The translations under genes were made by a program, and so were the position numbers. A stretch of DNA of 64,000 nt, taken from contig JABHUE010000145.1 in assembly GCA_018672825.1 (NCBI GenBank), positions 26,279 to 90,278 on the forward strand. Direction: 5' to 3'. This stretch comes from Pseudomonadota bacterium (GTDB lineage Bacteria; Pseudomonadota; Gammaproteobacteria; Arenicellales; UBA868). Below are positions 27,801 to 36,979 of this stretch, one piece after another; the stretch's first letter is position 1; each line of letters begins with the position of its first letter. The notes under the pieces were generated by a model. That model made no database searches. It worked only from the letters and a program-made list of their open reading frames with translations, and had not been told where the DNA came from.

Positions 27801-28045
27801 CGCTCTTTCTCAATAATTTGAGCCACAATCTCCCAGGTAATTGGCTCTATATAAGTTGCATCAGCAAACTCTGGATCTGTCATGATGGTTGCTGGATTAG
27901 AGTTGACCAGGACAACCCGGTAGCCCTCTTCTCGGAGCGCTTTGCAAGCCTGGACTCCTGAGTAATCGAACTCACACGCCTGGCCGATAACAATCGGACC
28001 TGCGCCAATCACTAAAACCGATTGAATATCTAATCGCTTAGGCAT
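24821..28045 (-). CDS. carB: Carbamoyl-phosphate synthase large subunit
   Basis: Makes carbamoyl phosphate from bicarbonate, ammonia (from CarA) and two ATP, for arginine and pyrimidine synthesis. The 1074-residue protein is full length, with two homologous ATP-grasp halves (first [10 protein letters not shown] and ATP-grasp around residues 130-400; second [20 protein letters not shown] and [21 protein letters not shown]) and a C-terminal allosteric domain (about 940-1074; [23 protein letters not shown]) that senses UMP/ornithine in relatives. The ATG has an AAGGAG site lying inside the 3' end of carA, which it overlaps by eight bases. Confidence 0.97.
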   Translation of the reverse strand: MPKRLDIQSVLVIGAGPIVIGQACEFDYSGVQACKALREEGYRVVLVNSNPATIMTDPEFADATYIEPITWEIVAQIIEKERPDALLPTMGGQTGLNCSLDLVRHGVLEKFGVEMIGATRDAIDKAEDRDRFRVAMKAIGLDVAKGDLAHSMDDAMTVLEQIGFPAIIRPSFTLGGSGGGIAYNAEEYQAICARGLDASPTSELLIEESIVGWKEYEMEVVRDSRDNCIIICSIENFDAMGVHTGDSITVAPALTLSDKEYQLMRNASIAVLREIGVDTGGSNVQFAIDPATGRMIVIEMNPRVSRSSALASKATGFPIAKIAAKLAVGYTLDELDNDITGGATPASFEPSIDYVVTKIPRFDFEKFPQADSTLTTQMKSVGEVMAIGRTFKESFQKALRSLEIGSFGLDPVWDEQEDQAGIHDMASYLRVPGARRAWFIGDAFRQGFSLGEVQKLTGIDPWFLAQIEELIQTEKRIENLSLEGIDQEMFRAFKRDGFSDVRLAALLNVGEIELRTKRHELGVRPVYKRVDSCAGEFETPTAYLYSSYEVECEALPEQSSKIIVLGGGPNRIGQGIEFDYCCVHASMALQADSYQTIMVNCNPETVSTDYDTSDRLYFEPLTLEDVLEICAVEMPTGVIVQYGGQTPLKLSRGLEAAGVPILGTSPDSIHQAEDREHFQDLIENLGLLQPPNRTASTEQQALERAEEIGYPLVVRPSYVLGGRAMEIVHGKEELERYLRDAFRVSNESPILLDRFLNDAVEVDVDAVCDGTDVVIGGIMEHIEEAGVHSGDSACVLPPFALSDETQQELTRQTREMALALNVNGLMNVQFAVKGEEIYVLEVNPRASRTVPFVSKATTRPLAKIGARVMVGQSLSQQGVHGEVRPSYYSVKEAVFPFIKFPGVDPILGPEMKSTGEVMGIGMTFGEAYRKAQRATGTLIPASGKALISVRTPDQVAVVDIARYLSENGFDLEATEGTAMALEQAGLPASVVNKVSEGRPHVVDSIKNGEYDLIVNTTATRHSRLDSETIRKQALTHKVAYFTTLAGARAACEAHKAGDNPSINRLQSLHQTVKL

Positions 28046-29168
28046 TGCAATTCTCCTTGTCCATCAAGGCGACAAACTGATCAAATAACCCAGTAATGTC
28101 TTGCGGGCCCGGGCTTGCTTCAGGATGCCCCTGAAAAGAAAACGCAGGCGAATCATTCAATGAAATGCCCTGAATCGAATCATCAAAAAGGGAGCGATGC
28201 GTAATTGATATATTTTCAGGGAGCGAATCCGGATCGACCGCGAAGCCATGATTCTGGCTCGTAATCATCACTCGACTCGTCGATAAATCAACCACCGGAT
28301 GATTAGCGCCATGATGACCGAATTTCATTTTTAGCGTCCGCCCACCCGCAGCAAGCGCTAATAACTGATGGCCTAGGCAAATACCAAAGGTTGGAATCTT
28401 GCGAGAAAGAATCTCCCTGATGGCCTCCACCGCATAAGTGCAAGGCTCCGGATCTCCTGGCCCATTCGACAGAAAAATACCATCCGGGTTTCGTGACAAA
28501 ACATCGACCGCTGTCGTCTCGGCAGGCACAACCTCTACAGCACAACCGCGATCCGCGAGCAGTCTTAAAATATTCTGCTTAACTCCAAAATCGTAAGCGA
28601 CTACACGAAATCTCTGTTGCGGAGCTTGTTGAAAACCCTTACCAAGTTGCCAACTGCCTTGGATCCATTGGTATGGCTTTTTTGTGGTCACGGTTTTGGC
28701 GAGATCCATTCCCTTCAAGCCGGCAAATTCACGCGCAATTGAAAGCGCCCGCACTTCGTCAATTGTTCCAGCTTGAATACAACCGTTTTGAGCGCCCTTT
28801 TGGCGAAGCAGTCGGGTTAATTTACGCGTATCTATATCGCTAATTCCCACCACGCCTTGTCTCGTCAAATAATCGGTTAGCGGTTCGGTCGCGCGAAAAT
28901 TACTCAGAAGATTTGGCAGGTCTCTCACAACAAGACCGCAGGCAAAAGCATATTTAGCTTCGATATCTTCGTCATTTGCGCCAACATTGCCAACGTGCGG
29001 ACAAGTTAACGTGACGATTTGCTGCGCGTAGGAGGGATCAGAGACGATCTCCTGATATCCTGTCATCGAGGTATTAAAAACCACTTCGCCGACTGTTTCG
29101 GCCAGCGCCCCAATTGACCGCCCGCGAAATACAGTACCGTCCTCCAGTACCAGAATCGCGGGTATCAC
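28038..29168 (-). CDS. carA: Carbamoyl-phosphate synthase small subunit (glutaminase)
   Basis: Glutamine amidotransferase that feeds ammonia through a tunnel to CarB. The 376-residue protein has the N-terminal CPSase domain ([43 protein letters not shown]) and a class I amidotransferase domain with [11 protein letters not shown], the nucleophile Cys in [16 protein letters not shown], and [13 protein letters not shown]. The start is GTG 29168 with a GAGGG site about six bases upstream. A strong hairpin terminator ends only about 25 bases before it, which points to attenuation or to a promoter overlapping the hairpin. Confidence 0.96.
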   Translation of the reverse strand: MIPAILVLEDGTVFRGRSIGALAETVGEVVFNTSMTGYQEIVSDPSYAQQIVTLTCPHVGNVGANDEDIEAKYAFACGLVVRDLPNLLSNFRATEPLTDYLTRQGVVGISDIDTRKLTRLLRQKGAQNGCIQAGTIDEVRALSIAREFAGLKGMDLAKTVTTKKPYQWIQGSWQLGKGFQQAPQQRFRVVAYDFGVKQNILRLLADRGCAVEVVPAETTAVDVLSRNPDGIFLSNGPGDPEPCTYAVEAIREILSRKIPTFGICLGHQLLALAAGGRTLKMKFGHHGANHPVVDLSTSRVMITSQNHGFAVDPDSLPENISITHRSLFDDSIQGISLNDSPAFSFQGHPEASPGPQDITGLFDQFVALMDKENCNA

Positions 29169-29192
29169 GTTATCCCTCGATTAAATAGGCAT

Positions 29193-29227
29193 AAAAAAAG
29201 GAGGATCTCCGGTGAGATTCTCCTTTT
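29193..29227 (-). terminator. Hairpin terminator/attenuator immediately upstream of carA
   Basis: On the plus strand GGAGGATCTC (29200-29209), loop CGGT, GAGATTCTCC (29214-29223), with one internal mismatch, flanked by seven A (29193-29199) and four T. Read on the minus strand it is a G+C-containing stem followed by seven T, a good intrinsic terminator after dapB and about 25 bases before the carA GTG. Confidence 0.8.
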
Positions 29228-29292
29228 CGAAAAATTTTTTTGATGCCTCATTGCAAGAACGGCATTCTATCGATTCCGACCCAAAACATCAA

Positions 29293-30102
29293 TCATCCAG
29301 TGACATCTTTTATACCCAACACATCTTGCATATCGAACAAACCGACATCCTGGTCCGCAACCCAGATCGTGCTTCGAATTGCGCCCAAAGCATAAATCTC
29401 GCGACTTGTCGCTTTATGCACAATCTCCACGCGCTCGCCTGACCCTGCAAACCAAACGCTGTGCTCGCCGACAACGTCAGCCGCGCGAATCGTTGAGAAG
29501 CCGATCTCGCGATCCGCCCGCGGCCCAACAGCGCCCTCCCGCGCAAAAACCCCATGGTCAGATAGGTTTCTACCTAACGCTTTGGCAACCACTTCGCCCA
29601 TTTTCAGAGCCGTGCCTGACGGCGCATCAACTTTATGACGATGATGGGCCTCAATCACTTCAATATCTGCGTCGTTGCCGAAAGCTTTAGCGGCAACCTC
29701 AAGAAGTTTTAAGGTGATGTTCACGCCCACACTCATATTTGGCGCCCAAACGATGGCAATCTTTTCGGCAACACGGCGGATATGTTCCTGCTGATCAACA
29801 GTGAAACCGGTGGTTCCAATCACCGCCTTGATACCGTTGGCCGCACAGTAGTCAAGATTAATCAGTGTTGATTCAGGAGATGTAAAGTCAATCAGCACAT
29901 CAAAGGGAGGGCCCGCAATTCCCTCGCTAACACTGAGTTGAGACGATTGAATGGCCGCTAAAGCACAGGCAGAACGGCCAACTGACTCATGATCGGGACG
30001 CTCAAATACGTGCGCAACCGATACCCGATCGTCTGCGTCTCCAGCAGACAAAAGCGCTCGGCCCATTCGACCCGCGGCGCCTGCTATTGCTATACGAATC
30101 AT
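29293..30102 (-). CDS. dapB: 4-hydroxy-tetrahydrodipicolinate reductase
   Basis: NAD(P)H-dependent step of the diaminopimelate/lysine pathway. The 269-residue protein has the nucleotide loop IAIAGAAGRMGRALL at residues 4-18, an acidic-free second strand end (FERP), GTTGF near the active site, and the dihydrodipicolinate-binding EAHHRHKVDAPSGTAL with its His pair and Lys (about residues 155-170). Length is normal. It lies 124 bases upstream of carA on the same strand with a terminator between. dapB upstream of carAB is a common gammaproteobacterial order. Confidence 0.95.
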   Translation of the reverse strand: MIRIAIAGAAGRMGRALLSAGDADDRVSVAHVFERPDHESVGRSACALAAIQSSQLSVSEGIAGPPFDVLIDFTSPESTLINLDYCAANGIKAVIGTTGFTVDQQEHIRRVAEKIAIVWAPNMSVGVNITLKLLEVAAKAFGNDADIEVIEAHHRHKVDAPSGTALKMGEVVAKALGRNLSDHGVFAREGAVGPRADREIGFSTIRAADVVGEHSVWFAGSGERVEIVHKATSREIYALGAIRSTIWVADQDVGLFDMQDVLGIKDVTG

Positions 30103-30137
30103 ATTGAAGCTCTCAATGAGTTGGGGGATACGGTAAA

Positions 30138-31118
30138 TTAACCTAGTAAACTTTTGACACCATCACGCTCCTCGCGTAATTCCTGCTCCGTTGCGTGCAT
30201 CCGCTCTTCACTAAACTCATTTATCTCCAACCCCGTAACAATCGAATACTTCCCGCCCGCGCAACGCACGGGAAAGGAATAAATCAATCCAGATTCGATC
30301 CCATAATCTCCCGTTGAAGGAATCGCCATACTCACCCAATCCCCTTCTGGTGTTCCATTAACCCAGGTATGCATATGATCGATCGCAGCAGACGCTGCAG
30401 ATGCGGCACTCGACGCGCCTCGGGCATTGATGATCGCTGCCCCTCTTTGCTGGACGGTTGGAATAAAATCTTTAACAATCCACTCCTGATCAACAAGGTC
30501 GATCGCATTCTTGCCTGCAACAATAGTGTGATGAATATCAGGATATTGGGTTGCGGAGTGATTTCCCCAAATCGTTATCCTTGAGATATCTGTTGTTGCG
30601 CTATCTGTTTTTTCTGCTAACTGGCTAATCGCCCGATTATGATCAAGCCGAGTCATTGCGGTGAATTGACCAGGATCAATGTCTGGCGCATTCGCCGAGG
30701 CGATCAAAGCGTTGGTGTTTGCAGGATTTCCCACAACCAGAACTCGAACATCACGGCTAGCGCTGTTGTTAAGCGCTTGACCCTGAACTGAGAATATTTT
30801 TGCATTTTCTGCCAGAAGATCTTTTCTCTCCATGCCGGGGCCTCTTGGGCGAGCGCCTACCAACATTGCAAAATTGATATCTTTAAACGCCGCTACAGGA
30901 TCATCCGAGCATTCAACAGATTGAAGAAGCGAAAAAGCGCAGTCGTCGAGCTCCATGACGACCCCTTTGAGGGCATCCATCGCAGGAGGAATCTCCAACA
31001 ACTGAAGAATAATGGGCTGATCGGGACCCAACATATCTCCCGCTGCAATTCTAAAAAGCATGGCATAGCTAATTTGCCCAGCGGCACCCGTGACCGCAAC
31101 TCTTACCGGTTTCTTCAT
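30138..31118 (-). CDS. mdh: Malate dehydrogenase
   Basis: Tricarboxylic-acid-cycle enzyme oxidising malate with NAD. From ATG 31118 it has 326 residues, the usual length of the lactate-dehydrogenase-like type 2 MDH group (as in Burkholderia and Pseudoalteromonas relatives). Features: [19 protein letters not shown] (residues 7-25), the mobile loop [16 protein letters not shown] with substrate Arg residues, [12 protein letters not shown], and the catalytic His in [14 protein letters not shown] rejected a longer frame starting 108 bases upstream: the GGAG site and the family length favour 31118. It lies 36 bases before dapB on the same strand. Confidence 0.95.
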   Translation of the reverse strand: MKKPVRVAVTGAAGQISYAMLFRIAAGDMLGPDQPIILQLLEIPPAMDALKGVVMELDDCAFSLLQSVECSDDPVAAFKDINFAMLVGARPRGPGMERKDLLAENAKIFSVQGQALNNSASRDVRVLVVGNPANTNALIASANAPDIDPGQFTAMTRLDHNRAISQLAEKTDSATTDISRITIWGNHSATQYPDIHHTIVAGKNAIDLVDQEWIVKDFIPTVQQRGAAIINARGASSAASAASAAIDHMHTWVNGTPEGDWVSMAIPSTGDYGIESGLIYSFPVRCAGGKYSIVTGLEINEFSEERMHATEQELREERDGVKSLLG

Positions 31119-31429
31119 GAACAATGCTCCAGATTCTGAGATGAACTCGTTGTGATTGAGAATTAGGCTCTGGTTTCGGGTTAATAACCCGTCCTGGCTG
31201 CGACATCCGGGGGTATTGCCGACCACAGCACAACAACTTGGCTCAATTCATCAAACTCGCGAAATATTTAAGAAATAATCTAATCTGAAATTATAGCGTT
31301 TTCGTATGGACAATACGCTTCGTCGAACGTTGTCACATGGCGGGATAAAAAAACTTGATCAAGTTGGCGCTGGTATGTCCGAAATCCAAGAAAACGCTCG
31401 GGTTATGCTATCGGAGTGCTGATGAAACC

Positions 31430-32278
31430 TTAATGACAGAGAATGACAGGGCACTTTGCGTGGTTAAAAATTTCACTCGTCGGACCTCCAAAGACCAACT
31501 GACGAAGTCGACTGTGAGTGAATGCGCCTTTTATAATCAGGTCGGCGCTAAATTCCTCAGCTTCAGCAACAATCGTCTGGCCAACAGTTAAGCCAGAAGC
31601 ATCACGTTTTACAGCTTCGGCCTTAAAGCCACTCGCCCTAAGATGCGATGTAATCAGGTCGACATCAGGTCCAGAAGTCATCCCGCCCTCAACAGACAGG
31701 ACCCGTAACGCCTCACAGGCACCCAACAGGGGTCTCGCCGCACTAAGAGCTCGGGCAGTTTCAGTACTGCCATTCCAAGCAACAAGAATTCTTTTGCCAA
31801 TAGTTTCTGGAATATCATTGCTGACTAATAAAAGAGGGCGGCCACTTTCGAACAACAACGCCTCTGCCGTGCTTTTCCAATCGACGTTAGCACTTTCAAG
31901 GTCACGATGGAGCACGCTAATACCAAAAGCTCTCGCATACTCACCGATCCCCTCGGGACCGGTACCGATCATTTCTGTCCATCCGGCCCGGAGCCCTTCT
32001 CCGTCGATGTCGCTCACAGGAATATTGTGGGATTTTACTAATTCATCAAATTTCTGATGCGCCAGCGAGGCCTGTTGTCGACCTTCCTCTTCGAACTCAG
32101 CCAGATAATCTCCCGGTAGCGTAATTCCTTCGCCAGCGATTATGGGTAACACTTGCCGACAAAAAGCGCCCTCAAGATAAGCGCCATTCTCCGCTGCCAG
32201 TTTTTTAGCCGCGTCAATAGCCGACGTCGTCGGCTGCGTGTTATTAAAGGGTAATAATATTGTTCGTAATCCAGGCAT
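31430..32278 (-). CDS. Universal stress protein, tandem UspA domains
   Basis: A 282-residue cytoplasmic protein with two UspA-type domains: an N-terminal one starting LRTILLPFNNTQPTTSAIDAA and a C-terminal one starting GKRILVAWNGSTETARALSAARPLL. The C-terminal domain holds the ATP-binding-like run ADLIIKGAFTHSRLRQLVFGGPTSEI, close to the G-x2-G-x9-G-[ST] signature but with Ala at the first glycine. The ATG is preceded by TGGAG about seven bases upstream. Role in stress survival is inferred from the family. It stands alone between mdh and rnd on the minus strand. Confidence 0.85.
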   Translation of the reverse strand: MPGLRTILLPFNNTQPTTSAIDAAKKLAAENGAYLEGAFCRQVLPIIAGEGITLPGDYLAEFEEEGRQQASLAHQKFDELVKSHNIPVSDIDGEGLRAGWTEMIGTGPEGIGEYARAFGISVLHRDLESANVDWKSTAEALLFESGRPLLLVSNDIPETIGKRILVAWNGSTETARALSAARPLLGACEALRVLSVEGGMTSGPDVDLITSHLRASGFKAEAVKRDASGLTVGQTIVAEAEEFSADLIIKGAFTHSRLRQLVFGGPTSEIFNHAKCPVILCH

Positions 32279-32328
32279 GCTTTGACTCCATTAACTACTC
32301 TAATTACAAATATTGTACCAAGAGCTGA

Positions 32329-33444
32329 CTATTTAGTGCCCAATGCTATTTTAGACAGCAGTTCGCCCGCGAATTCTTTACGCCAACCAGACATTAATCG
32401 CAGGTCAAGACGGCCACCCGCGAGCGCACGAATGTCGTCCCGCCGCGCAACAAGTGAGGTTGGAATCGAAGCCGATTCACATAATTCACCGAGATGCTTC
32501 CATAGCCGGTTACCCAACGCCTTTGTCTCGGCGTCCTGCTGTGGCGACAGACTTAGAGGTTTAAACGATGGTGCAGCGTTTTCTCCTTCACGAATTGTTT
32601 TAAGAATCTGTTCCCCCTGATACTTGATCGTTCCTGGTTCAAGATCCTGGATGCTGTCCAGGGCATTGAGCATCTTGGGACGCATCTGTGCGAGCGAAAC
32701 AATTACACTTGTTCCCAGAAGCCATTCTCGAGGCCGATCTTTTCGGCGTGCACGCTCTTCCCGCCATCGAGCAAGGGCGTGAGCAACACTTTGAGTGGTC
32801 CGATCAAACTTACGACAGGCCTTAACAACTTTTTCTATTGCGACCGGGTCATTACCCGAAAGATCTCGAGAAACAAGAGCAGAACATTCCTCTGTCAGCC
32901 ATGTGGTGCGAGATGTCTTCTCAAGCATTTCCAGCAGGTGCGCATAAAGATCATCCAAGTACTCAACATCGTCCATTGCGTAAAGAATTTCATCGTCCGT
33001 TAATGGTCGACGGCCCCAAGGCGTACGGGTAAAAGCCTTGGAGAGCTGGACATCGCATATCTCTTTCACCAAATGGCCGTATCCGATCTGATCGCCATAA
33101 CCCGTTAATGCCGCTGCGACCTGGGTATCAAAAATGTTTGAGAGCGTAACGCCTAGTGAGTGCTGGAGAACTTCAAGATCCTGCCGAGCCGAATGAAAAA
33201 TTTTCAAAGTGCCTGGATCCTCAAAGAGCCGGCACAGGGGAGTCAAATCCAGATCCACTAACGGATCAACGCAAACAGAATGCCCGGGAATCGCAATCTG
33301 GATTAGGCAAAGCTTTGGGTAAAATGTGCGCACTCTTTCGAACTCGGTATCCACTGCAATCCATAAGGAACCGGTTGCCTTATTAACAAAGCCTTCAAGA
33401 GTGTCCTGATCATTGATATAAGTTTGTTTCTTAACGGTGCGCAA
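32329..33444 (-). CDS. rnd: Ribonuclease D
   Basis: 3'-5' exoribonuclease that trims tRNA precursors. The 371-residue protein has the DEDD exonuclease domain (WIAVDTEFERV with Asp/Glu of motif Exo I near residues 30-34; IFHSARQDLEVL for Exo II; YAMDDVEYLDDLY for Exo III with the Tyr) followed by an HRDC-type domain (about 210-290; REWLLGTSVIVSLAQMRP) and a second C-terminal helical domain. The start is TTG 33444, supported by AAGGAG six bases upstream; no ATG would keep the first strand. Confidence 0.93.
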   Translation of the reverse strand: MRTVKKQTYINDQDTLEGFVNKATGSLWIAVDTEFERVRTFYPKLCLIQIAIPGHSVCVDPLVDLDLTPLCRLFEDPGTLKIFHSARQDLEVLQHSLGVTLSNIFDTQVAAALTGYGDQIGYGHLVKEICDVQLSKAFTRTPWGRRPLTDDEILYAMDDVEYLDDLYAHLLEMLEKTSRTTWLTEECSALVSRDLSGNDPVAIEKVVKACRKFDRTTQSVAHALARWREERARRKDRPREWLLGTSVIVSLAQMRPKMLNALDSIQDLEPGTIKYQGEQILKTIREGENAAPSFKPLSLSPQQDAETKALGNRLWKHLGELCESASIPTSLVARRDDIRALAGGRLDLRLMSGWRKEFAGELLSKIALGTK

Positions 33445-33537
33445 AGGATCTCCTTGATCTCTAGGGATGCTAGAAATGCCTAAAAAATTTACCGCCTGAT
33501 GATATCATCGCCCATCCACAATCTGATCTGAATTCCA

Positions 33538-34068
33538 ATGATTCAAATTCTTCAATTGTTTGTTCGACTTTGTCTTTTTCAGGGTCAAGCACATGACGTG
33601 CCGCGCTCTGAAGTACTGCTATTCATTGCAGGTTTGGCGGCAATTATTAGCAACGCTGTAAATGCAATCCCTAATATGGGCGTTTTCAGCGGTATCCTTC
33701 TCTCAATTGGTCAAGTTCTACTCTTTGCAGTACTCATTAGCCTGATCCTGAAAATCCGCGGGATGGGGCAGCGCTCGATACAAGCGTTGACTGGCATGTT
33801 TGGTGCAACAACGCTTCTACAACTTATCGCACTACCCTTTTTTAGTTGGCATGAAAAATTGCTCCCTGACGATCCCAATATTGAAATGGCGCTAACTACT
33901 CCTTTGATTATTACAGCAGGAATTGCGATCTGGTCGCTCGCTGTTATGACATCAATTCTTCGTCAGACCATGGAAACAAAAAACGGCGTAGCGTTTATTA
34001 TCATTATTGGCTGCCAGTCTGTAGTGATGTTTGTCATTATGAATCTCAGCGGTAATGCATCGGGTTGA
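33538..34068 (+). CDS. Membrane protein of unknown function upstream of mpl
   Basis: A 176-residue protein with four predicted transmembrane helices (about residues 25-45, 50-70, 85-105 and 120-140, with a hydrophobic end segment). The pattern resembles small Yip1/DUF-type integral membrane proteins, but I cannot name the family with confidence. Its TGA stop overlaps the TTG start of mpl (TTGA), indicating translational coupling with cell-wall recycling. Divergent from rnd across 93 bases. Confidence 0.65.
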   Translation: MIQILQLFVRLCLFQGQAHDVPRSEVLLFIAGLAAIISNAVNAIPNMGVFSGILLSIGQVLLFAVLISLILKIRGMGQRSIQALTGMFGATTLLQLIALPFFSWHEKLLPDDPNIEMALTTPLIITAGIAIWSLAVMTSILRQTMETKNGVAFIIIIGCQSVVMFVIMNLSGNASG

Positions 34069-35432
34069 ACACGCGTGTTCACATTGCCGGGATTGGCGGC
34101 ACCTTCATGACCGGACTGGCTCTTCTGGCGCGAGAGCGTGGCTTCGATATTCACGGTTCAGATCAGGCTATTTATCCGCCTATGAGCACCCTACTTTCGA
34201 ACGAAAAGATAGCAGTCACCGAAGGATACGAGCCAGAATCCCTGCTTCCCAATACCGACATGTGTGTTATCGGAAACGCGTTGTCCAGGGGAAATGCTCT
34301 GATCGAGCACATTCTTGAAAACCGGATTCCTTACACTTCAGGCCCAAGCTGGTTACGCGAATCGCTGATCCCCACCAGAAAAGTACTTGCTGTCGCCGGC
34401 ACACACGGTAAGACAACCGCAAGTAGCATGGCCACTTTCATTATGGATTGTTGTGGCGCCTCGCCCGGGTTTTTGATTGGCGGCATCCCTGGCAATTTTC
34501 CGGTCTCGGCACGACTAGGAGAAAGTAACTGGTTCGTGATTGAAGCCGATGAATACGATACTGCATTTTTTGATAAACGCTCTAAATTTCTGCACTATCG
34601 ACCCGATGTTTTGTTGATTGGCAATCTTGAATTTGACCATGCTGATATTTTCGCCTCACTTGGGGACATCAAAAAACAATTTTCTCATTTATTACGAAGC
34701 GTTCCATCCAATGGTATTGTTGTTATCAATAGCGATGACCTCAACCTCAGGGATGTTCTGGCGCAAGGATGTTGGTCGAAGGTTGTTGAATTCAGCTGTC
34801 AAGACGAGAGTTGCGAATGGTTTGCTCAGGCAGTGACTGAAGATGCGAGTCAATTTGATGTTTTCCAATCTGGTCGATTGTTAGGCCGTGTCACCTGGTC
34901 TCTATTTGGCGCACATAATATGGCGAATGCACTTGGCGCGATCGCCAGTTGTTCCCAAGCCGGCGTCAAACCCTTAGAAGCCTGTGGATGCCTAAGTGAT
35001 TTCGAACTCCCAAAGCGACGTCTTGAACGACTTAATTCTAGGGGTTCCATCGCACTGTTTGACGACTTTGCGCATCACCCTACCGCCATCAAAAGCACGC
35101 TTAAGTCAATACAATCAGCGGCGCCAGGAAAGCGCGTTATAGCAGTAATTGAGCCCCGATCGAACACGATGAAGCTTGGCAGTCAGCAGGATTTACTCTC
35201 AAGGGCACTTGTTCATTGCGATGTTGCTGTCATATTCCGTCGACCAGATTTGAGCTGGGACCCCGCAACGCTTGCGCTTCACTCACCCAAGACTAAACTT
35301 ATCGTTCTAGATTCAGTCGATGCGATACGCGACGCAGTTGTGAAAGAAGTCCGAATCGGGGACCAAGTCGTAATGATGACAAACGGTAATTTTGACGGAC
35401 TTAAAGACCTTTTGCAGAACGATCTCGCCTGA
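34065..35432 (+). CDS. mpl: UDP-N-acetylmuramate:tripeptide ligase (Mpl)
   Basis: Peptidoglycan-recycling ligase that attaches the recovered L-Ala-gamma-D-Glu-meso-DAP tripeptide to UDP-MurNAc in the cytoplasm. The 455-residue protein begins RVHIAGIGGTFMTGLALLAR (Mur-type Rossmann domain), has the ATP loop VAGTHGKTTASSM near residues 110-122, EADEYDTAFFDKRSKF and GNLEFDHADIF typical of Mpl, and DDFAHHPTAIKSTL. The TTG start overlaps the stop of the preceding gene; the next ATG would remove the first strand. dsbA follows after 25 bases. Confidence 0.94.
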   Translation: MNTRVHIAGIGGTFMTGLALLARERGFDIHGSDQAIYPPMSTLLSNEKIAVTEGYEPESLLPNTDMCVIGNALSRGNALIEHILENRIPYTSGPSWLRESLIPTRKVLAVAGTHGKTTASSMATFIMDCCGASPGFLIGGIPGNFPVSARLGESNWFVIEADEYDTAFFDKRSKFLHYRPDVLLIGNLEFDHADIFASLGDIKKQFSHLLRSVPSNGIVVINSDDLNLRDVLAQGCWSKVVEFSCQDESCEWFAQAVTEDASQFDVFQSGRLLGRVTWSLFGAHNMANALGAIASCSQAGVKPLEACGCLSDFELPKRRLERLNSRGSIALFDDFAHHPTAIKSTLKSIQSAAPGKRVIAVIEPRSNTMKLGSQQDLLSRALVHCDVAVIFRRPDLSWDPATLALHSPKTKLIVLDSVDAIRDAVVKEVRIGDQVVMMTNGNFDGLKDLLQNDLA

Positions 35433-35457
35433 ATGACACTTTTCGAAGGATGACGAC

Positions 35458-36087
35458 ATGAAAAACCTATTTAGCGCCCTCAGTATCTTTTTAGCATTCA
35501 CCCTGCCCAGCGGCGCTCAGGAATTCAAAGAGGATGTTAACTTTTTTCCATTACTTGTAGAACAGCCTGTTAGGACAGGCGACCGGATCGAAGTTTTGGA
35601 AATTTTCTGGTATGGCTGTCCACATTGCTATGCGTTAGAGCCCTACCTGAAAAAATGGCTCAAAAACAAACCCGAATTTGTTGAGTTTGTCCAATTGCCG
35701 GCTGTGCTCAATCGCTCTTGGGCGTTTGATGCAAGAGTTTTCTATACCTTCGTTGCCTTGGGTCTTATTGATGAGTTGCACGAGGCATATTTTGACGCGA
35801 TTCATAAGGATCGCAGGCGGATGAAAAAGGTTGAGCAAGTGGCCTCTTGGGCTCAAGAGCAAGGGGTTGACCCTCAATTGATTCTGGATACTTTTAATTC
35901 CTTTGGCGTTGATTCAATGCTAGCCAATGCAACGCAAATGTCAGGGCGATACGAAGCGGATGGTGTTCCGACGATTATTATCGATGGAAAATATCGTACA
36001 ACCGTTTCTCTTGCTGGCGGCCATAATGAAATCATTGACCTTATTAATTATCTCGCTCAAAGGGCTAAAAGCGAGCGCTCAGATTAG
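35458..36087 (+). CDS. dsbA: Periplasmic thiol:disulfide oxidoreductase DsbA
   Basis: Introduces disulfide bonds into exported proteins. The 209-residue precursor has a short signal peptide (residues 1-20, ending LPSGA) and the thioredoxin-fold active site Cys54-Pro-His-Cys57 within FWYGCPHCYALEP, followed by the helical insertion domain and the cis-Pro region GVPTIIIDGKYRT. Length is usual. It runs in the same direction as mpl and is followed within 20 bases by a sulfotransferase-like gene. No dsbB is in the window. Confidence 0.93.
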   Translation: MKNLFSALSIFLAFTLPSGAQEFKEDVNFFPLLVEQPVRTGDRIEVLEIFWYGCPHCYALEPYLKKWLKNKPEFVEFVQLPAVLNRSWAFDARVFYTFVALGLIDELHEAYFDAIHKDRRRMKKVEQVASWAQEQGVDPQLILDTFNSFGVDSMLANATQMSGRYEADGVPTIIIDGKYRTTVSLAGGHNEIIDLINYLAQRAKSERSD

Positions 36088-36106
36088 CAGGGGGAAGATT
36101 CCAGTC

Positions 36107-36979
36107 GTGTCACGTCATCCACGGGAATATCAAATCTACTATCACGTCGGATTGGGAAAAGCAGCATCGACTTACCTACAAAATCGAATCTTCCCAGCGC
36201 TTGACGGCATTCGCTATATCCATCGCGATCGATATCGACGCTATCGATCAATAATTAAAAAATCGCACGATGCCCGTTATCTGGTCTCTCGTGAAGCAGC
36301 GTTCCGACTCGATCAGCGTCTTGAAGAGTTCGCTTCCTTCAAGTCAGACGCAAAAGTCATTCTTGTACTTCGCCGGCATGATCGCTGGATCGCATCACAC
36401 TATCGACGATACGTTAAAAATGGCGGCAGCCTTTCTTTTGATAAATATGTTGACCTTGACAGTGACTCGCCACTGATCTGGGACAAAAAGAAAATGTCTT
36501 TTTTTCCGATGATTCAGAAGATTGAAAATCGATTTAACTCAAAGCCTTTAGTCCTTTTTCATGAAAATTTACAAAACGACCCTTTCAACTTGATCGACCA
36601 GTTGTGCAGTTTCACGGGGGCAACTTATCAACGCGGGCGGATTGATCTTTCAGTTGTGCACCGGTCCTGGAGCGACAAACAGCTGAAGTTTTCAAAGGTG
36701 GTTGGGCGGTATCTATTTTCTGAAGTGCCAAAAGCTCATTCACATGCCGGATTCAATCGTATTCAGCGTCGATTAAAACTGTGGGCCTGTTACGCCATCT
36801 TAGGTGTGGCCCGATTGATCCCAGAGCGTTTATTGGGGGACGCACCACTTATTCCCCCAGAGGATCTGGAACAAATAAGGCGAACATTTTCTGATGACTG
36901 GCAAGCTTGCCAGCAATATGCAGAGATCAATAACCCTAAAATAGACGCAGCTAGGCCACTAGGAGGCCAGAACCTCTAA
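36107..36979 (+). CDS. Sulfotransferase-like protein
   Basis: A 290-residue protein with features of PAPS-dependent sulfotransferases: HVGLGKAASTYLQNRIFP near the start matches the 5'-phosphosulfate loop (G-x-x-K-x-x-S/T-T), and VILVLRRHDRWIASHYRRYVKNGG resembles the 3'-phosphate motif with its Arg and Ser. The acceptor is unknown; relatives modify glycans or lipids. The start GTG 36107 has AGGGGGA about 12 bases upstream, longer than ideal spacing. The 3' end overlaps the converging MarC gene by 29 bases. The protein is rich in Arg and Lys. Confidence 0.72.
   Translation: MSRHPREYQIYYHVGLGKAASTYLQNRIFPALDGIRYIHRDRYRRYRSIIKKSHDARYLVSREAAFRLDQRLEEFASFKSDAKVILVLRRHDRWIASHYRRYVKNGGSLSFDKYVDLDSDSPLIWDKKKMSFFPMIQKIENRFNSKPLVLFHENLQNDPFNLIDQLCSFTGATYQRGRIDLSVVHRSWSDKQLKFSKVVGRYLFSEVPKAHSHAGFNRIQRRLKLWACYAILGVARLIPERLLGDAPLIPPEDLEQIRRTFSDDWQACQQYAEINNPKIDAARPLGGQNL

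Noticed and set aside
31355-31591. A 78-codon plus-strand frame between mdh and the universal stress gene
   Set aside because: Its second half is antisense to the UspA-type gene and its start region has no ribosome-binding site.
35927-36106. N-terminal extension of the sulfotransferase-like frame into dsbA
   Set aside because: The extension lies inside dsbA in another frame; the protein-like sequence begins near GTG 36107.
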